Assembly: GCA_902782705.1 (NCBI GenBank)
Contig: CACZOL010000017.1
Location: forward strand, 1-14,300
Reading direction: 5' to 3'
Length of the DNA stretch: 14,300 nt
From: an uncultured Selenomonadaceae bacterium
GTDB taxonomy: Bacteria; Bacillota; Negativicutes; Selenomonadales; Selenomonadaceae
Part shown: positions 11,612 to 14,300 of the stretch, one piece after another
Numbering within the stretch: the stretch's first letter is position 1
Layout: every line of letters begins with the position of its first letter
Made by a program: the position numbers and the translations under genes
Notes under the pieces: model-generated
Database searches by the model: none
What the model was told of the DNA's origin: nothing
Seen by the model: only the letters and a program-made list of their open reading frames with translations

Positions 11612-13384
11612 ATGAGAAATCCGCACGCGTTCCCACGGCTGATTCTCGTCGCGGTCGCCCTCTTTTTGTTTTTTGCGCCCGCCGCCGAGGCGGGCGTATT
11701 TCACGACTGGCGGTACCGTGAAGGCGATTCTCCGCGCACAGCTTCCGGCGGTTTTACATGGCTGCAGGAAACGGAGCCGAACGAATCGGACTGGAAGCCC
11801 TATGACGCGGACAAGGAAGCGCCGCCGCTCTCGGGCAAATCCAATCACGTTTGGCTCCGTATGGATCTTGCGCCCACGTCGCCCGACGTCAATACGCTTT
11901 TTTTCGTCACGATAAACCAGTCCTTCCGCGTCTGGCAGGACGACAAGCTCGTCTATCAATACGGAACCCTCGCACACCAGCAAATCGGCTACGGCTGGCG
12001 CTGGCACCTCATCACGCTGCCCTCGGAGCAACGCCAGGACGCTCACACCATCACCTTCCAAATGTATTCCGAGTCGCCCGTCAGCCTTGGACGCCTTATG
12101 GGCATATCCCTCGGCACGAACGCCGATCAGGTACGGCGGCTTTTCCTCTTTGACCTCCCTTATTTCATCACTCTTCCCATCGTCTTCATACTGATGGTTC
12201 TCGTCTGGATGTATTACATGAATCAGGACGAGCTGCGCCGCCTGTATCGCTATATATTCATCTTCCTGATCATCTTCGCGGTATGGCTGTTCAGCGCGAG
12301 CAACAACACCATCTTCCTTTGGGACCAGCCGGGTTTCTGGTGGCGGGTGCTGCTCTCCATGCTCTACCTGATGCCCGTCAGCGGCTCGTTTATCGTCTTG
12401 GAGCTTGTGGACAAGAAGTTCAAGCCTGCCGTCAAGAACACGCTATATGTTTACGGCGGGATTGCCGTCGCCGCTGTCGCTCTGGAGATTGCGACCTGCC
12501 TTGAAATCGAGCTTCCGCTGCCGCCGTTCTTCGCGGACCAGAACGGGCTCATGCTCATGGTTCCGATCCTCCTCATCGCCATGGCGATCCTGCAGGCGAT
12601 ACAAATCTTCTGTCTCTATCGTTCCAACGGAGACCACTGCCACACGTTTCTCGTGCCGAGCATCATACTGCCTCTCGTCGCGATCCTGAACGGCGTCTGC
12701 CGATTCCTGCGTCTTTCCCCGCTGATTCCCTATCTGATGGCGATTGCGCCTTTTGCCATCCTCGCTTTCGCCTACTTCATCCTCTCGCTGGTCGGCGAGC
12801 AATTTCGCAAAGAACGCAGCCTGATCGCCCTTGCGCGATCCTTGGAAATAGAAGTGGCAAGCGCCATCGAGCGCTCGGAACTCGATCCGCTGACGAAATG
12901 TCTCAACCGTCTGAAATGCGACCAAGACGTGATGGAAGCCGTCGCTCTCACCCGCGTCGCGCAGCTCCCCCTCTCGATCCTCATGCTGGACATCGATTTC
13001 TTTAAAAGCGTCAACGATAACTACGGTCACGACATGGGCGACCGCGTGCTCATCAATTTTGTCGACTTGATTCGCCGGCAGCTTTCGTCGAAGGAAACAC
13101 TCTATCGTTGGGGCGGCGAGGAATTCGTCGTGCTGTGCCGAAACCACGACCTTGCGCAAGCCTCCGCTTTAGGCGAAAAACTCCGCGCGTCCGTCGAAGC
13201 CTCCTCCATTTGCCCGAAACAACGCGTCACTTGCAGCGTCGGCGTCGCCTCATGGCACGAGGACGAGCCGAACGAAACCGTATTCAAACGCATGGACGAC
13301 GCCCTATACACGGCAAAGCAACGCGGACGCAACCGCGTCGTCACCGAAAGCGCCGAAGCTCTCCCAGCTACAGCGCCGACATAA
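11612..13384 (+). CDS. Membrane diguanylate cyclase with extracytoplasmic sensor domain
   Basis: The 590-residue protein likely makes cyclic di-GMP from GTP in response to an external signal. A signal peptide (residues 1-27, ending APAAEA) is followed by an extracytoplasmic beta-rich domain (about 28-180) resembling the DISM-type sensors of 7TM-DISM receptors. About seven membrane helices follow (roughly 183-394), then a linker helix and a C-terminal GGDEF domain (about 425-580). Catalytic features are complete: DPLTKCLNR (425-433), metal-binding Asp460 in LDIDFFKSVND, and GGEEF at 501-505. The product-inhibition site RxxD, expected at 492-495, is replaced by SSKE, so feedback inhibition is probably absent. 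The ATG at 11612 has AGGAGG 8 bases upstream; TATAAT at 11582 may be its -10 box. It ends at a strong terminator. The signal sensed is unknown; motility control is plausible. Confidence 0.9.
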   Translation: MRNPHAFPRLILVAVALFLFFAPAAEAGVFHDWRYREGDSPRTASGGFTWLQETEPNESDWKPYDADKEAPPLSGKSNHVWLRMDLAPTSPDVNTLFFVTINQSFRVWQDDKLVYQYGTLAHQQIGYGWRWHLITLPSEQRQDAHTITFQMYSESPVSLGRLMGISLGTNADQVRRLFLFDLPYFITLPIVFILMVLVWMYYMNQDELRRLYRYIFIFLIIFAVWLFSASNNTIFLWDQPGFWWRVLLSMLYLMPVSGSFIVLELVDKKFKPAVKNTLYVYGGIAVAAVALEIATCLEIELPLPPFFADQNGLMLMVPILLIAMAILQAIQIFCLYRSNGDHCHTFLVPSIILPLVAILNGVCRFLRLSPLIPYLMAIAPFAILAFAYFILSLVGEQFRKERSLIALARSLEIEVASAIERSELDPLTKCLNRLKCDQDVMEAVALTRVAQLPLSILMLDIDFFKSVNDNYGHDMGDRVLINFVDLIRRQLSSKETLYRWGGEEFVVLCRNHDLAQASALGEKLRASVEASSICPKQRVTCSVGVASWHEDEPNETVFKRMDDALYTAKQRGRNRVVTESAEALPATAPT

Positions 13385-13413
13385 AAAAGCAGCGGCGTTG
13401 CCGCTGCTTTTTT
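13383..13413. terminator. Bidirectional intrinsic terminator
   Basis: AAAAAAGCAGCGGC and GCCGCTGCTTTTTT pair perfectly (14 bp) across a GTT loop, with an A run on one side and a T run on the other. It overlaps the GGDEF gene's stop codon and lies 12 bases beyond the stop of the convergent phosphatase gene, serving both. Confidence 0.92.
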
Positions 13414-13424
13414 GTCGACGATGA

Positions 13425-13880
13425 TTACGCGGAATGCAAGCGCTTGAGCAGCGCCCTGCAGCCTTTCAGCACATCCATATACGTCGTATCAAAATCCCCC
13501 GTGTACCAAGGATCGGCCACGCCGCGATCCTCCCCTGCAAACTCCATCAAAAGATGGAGTTTCTTTTTTGGGTCGCCTGCCGACAGACGCTGCAAGTCCC
13601 GCATATTTTCATCGTCCATGCCGACAATGCAGTCGTAGTTTTCATAATCGGCCTTCGTAATCTGCACGGCACGCCGCTTCGTATAAGGGATGCCCATCTC
13701 GTCCAGCTTTTCCCGCGTACCGAGATACGTGTCGCTGCCGATCTCGTCGCGACGGCAGGCGGCGGAAGCGACAAAGATCTCGTTTTCCAACCCCGCACGC
13801 CGCACCAAATCCTTCATCACGAACTCGGCCATCGGCGAGCGACAAATATTGCCGTGGCAAACAAACATGATTTTTATCAT
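13425..13880 (-). CDS. Low-molecular-weight protein tyrosine phosphatase
   Basis: The 151-residue cytoplasmic enzyme hydrolyses phosphotyrosine (or similar) through a Cys nucleophile. The P-loop CHGNICRSP at residues 8-16 gives Cys8 and Arg14 (C-x5-R-S), and DPWYTGDF at 123-130 supplies the general acid Asp123. Length and both motifs are those of the YfkJ/Wzb family. In Firmicutes such enzymes act in stress response or in capsule regulation; no kinase or capsule gene is visible here. The ATG at 13880 has AAGGAG 9 bases upstream; a longer upstream reading has no ribosome site and crosses the repeat-rich junction. The gene is convergent with the GGDEF gene. The integrated element appears to end just before its 5' end, so its promoter may have been replaced by element DNA. 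Confidence 0.95.
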   Translation of the reverse strand: MIKIMFVCHGNICRSPMAEFVMKDLVRRAGLENEIFVASAACRRDEIGSDTYLGTREKLDEMGIPYTKRRAVQITKADYENYDCIVGMDDENMRDLQRLSAGDPKKKLHLLMEFAGEDRGVADPWYTGDFDTTYMDVLKGCRALLKRLHSA

Positions 13881-13897
13881 CGCAGGCAACTCCTTGA

Positions 13898-13920
13898 AAA
13901 GCCTTGATTTATAAGGCTTT
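13898..13920. repeat. 8-bp inverted repeat at the element junction
   Basis: AAAGCCTT (13898-13905) and AAGGCTTT (13913-13920) flank a 7-base AT-rich spacer. Symmetric arms around a short spacer are the layout of a tyrosine-recombinase core site, and it lies near the integrase 3' end. It could also be a weak terminator; the phosphatase ribosome site follows within a few bases. Confidence 0.4.
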
Positions 13921-13945
13921 GCAGCCACTTGGAATTTTTCAGAAT

Positions 13946-13973
13946 TCGGCATAAATCGGCATAAAATCGCATA
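13946..13973. repeat. Tandem TCGGCATAAA repeats
   Basis: Two exact 10-bp copies of TCGGCATAAA (13946-13965) are followed by a degenerate third (ATCGCATA). They lie between the phosphatase and integrase genes. Short direct repeats here are compatible with integrase arm-binding sites of an attachment region, an inference from position only. Confidence 0.5.
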
Positions 13974-13984
13974 TTTAAGTCGTG

Positions 13985-14006
13985 AAAAGTTGTAAAAAAG
14001 TTGTAA
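13985..14006. repeat. Tandem AAAAGTTGTAA repeats
   Basis: Two exact 11-bp copies of AAAAGTTGTAA lie 22 bases beyond the integrase stop. Like the neighbouring 10-bp repeats they suggest binding sites for the recombinase or its accessory factor, as in Tn916-type elements, but no direct evidence is available. Confidence 0.5.
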
Positions 14007-14027
14007 AAATAGCCGTTTTTCACCGAA

Positions 14028-14300
14028 TTACAACCTCGAATAATTCACTTTTTTCAGTTCCTCTTCTGCCTGTTCAAAGCTCGTATGGGTATAAGTGTTA
14101 AGGGTTACGCTTATATCCGAATGCCCCATCAGATACTGCAGCGTTTTGGGATTCATCCCAGCGTGGGCCATGTTGCTGCAATAAGTATGGCGGCAAACAT
14201 GGGGAGTAATCTTTGGTATCGGTACCTTGTAAATGGAATTGTACTTCTCGCAGATATGCTGGAAGTATTTTTCCCAATGCATGGCCACCATCGGTTTTCC
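14028..14300 (-). CDS. Phage/ICE-type tyrosine recombinase (integrase), C-terminal part
   Basis: Only the last 90 codons are in the window; the frame is open to the right edge. The fragment contains the second catalytic box TPHVCRHTY (H-x-x-R), then GMNPKTLQYLMGHSDISVTL with the conserved GHS-D segment, and NTYTH with the nucleophilic tyrosine. This is the pattern of Firmicute prophage and Tn916-like integrases, not of XerC or XerD, so it is not the missing chromosomal xerC. AAG/AAA-rich, lower-GC codon use compared with the neighbouring genes fits horizontal transfer. The stop at 14028 is followed by tandem repeats and a probable attachment site; the rest of the element should lie to the right of the window. 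Confidence 0.93.
   Translation of the reverse strand, partial: GKPMVAMHWEKYFQHICEKYNSIYKVPIPKITPHVCRHTYCSNMAHAGMNPKTLQYLMGHSDISVTLNTYTHTSFEQAEEELKKVNYSRL

Noticed and set aside
13898..13920. A tRNA 3' end as the integration target
   Set aside because: The hairpin is too short and no cloverleaf, T-loop or CCA end could be built around it.
14028..14300. The integrase being the displaced chromosomal xerC
   Set aside because: Its motifs and composition are those of prophage or ICE integrases, it lies over 8 kb from the xerC position, and att-like repeats adjoin it.

Overview
The window reads as chromosome of a flagellated, fairly GC-rich Firmicute, most probably a Selenomonas-like member of the Negativicutes. 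This rests on the minus-strand order dprA-topA-trmFO-hslV-hslU-codY-flgB-flgC-fliE-fliF, which matches the Bacillus subtilis smf-topA-gid-(codV)-clpQ-clpY-codY-flgB-flgC-fliE-fliF locus, together with a CodY regulator and high-GC codon use. The genus is inferred from gene order and composition, not proven.

Layout, left to right. Positions 1-2133 hold the promoter-proximal part of a flagellar basal-body operon, read leftwards: flgB, flgC, fliE and the N-terminal 258 codons of fliF, which runs off the left edge. Positions 2365-3144 hold codY, the branched-chain amino acid and GTP sensing repressor. It is separated from hslU by a strong intrinsic terminator. Positions 3409-5413 hold the HslVU two-component protease, with the hslU Shine-Dalgarno sequence in the loop of a perfect 9-bp hairpin. 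Positions 5544-10391 hold trmFO, topA and dprA, transcribed from a near-consensus sigma-A promoter at 10437-10465. The xerC/codV gene that lies between trmFO and hslV in Bacillus is absent; the 130-bp gap there carries a perfect 19-bp inverted repeat.

Positions 10536-11380 hold two small folate-related genes that end at a terminator. One is a stand-alone copy of the N-terminal domain of long dihydropteroate synthases, without the catalytic barrel. The other is a FolB-like protein in which two of four conserved active-site positions are changed. Their promoter appears to overlap, back to back, a rightward promoter for a 24-codon hydrophobic small protein (11457-11531). This is followed by a membrane GGDEF diguanylate cyclase (11612-13384). 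A bidirectional terminator separates that gene from a convergent low-molecular-weight protein tyrosine phosphatase (13425-13880). The right edge (14028-14300) holds the C-terminal part of a phage or ICE-type tyrosine recombinase. Between it and the phosphatase lies an AT-rich stretch with tandem repeats, a probable attachment region marking the end of an integrated element.

Most of the window is a conserved housekeeping and motility locus. The unusual parts are the altered folate-like gene pair, its apparent bidirectional promoter with the adjoining small protein, the hslU initiation hairpin, a 22-bp sequence occurring twice between genes, and the mobile-element junction. No rRNA, tRNA, CRISPR array or insertion sequence was seen, and no gap between genes exceeds about 270 bp.
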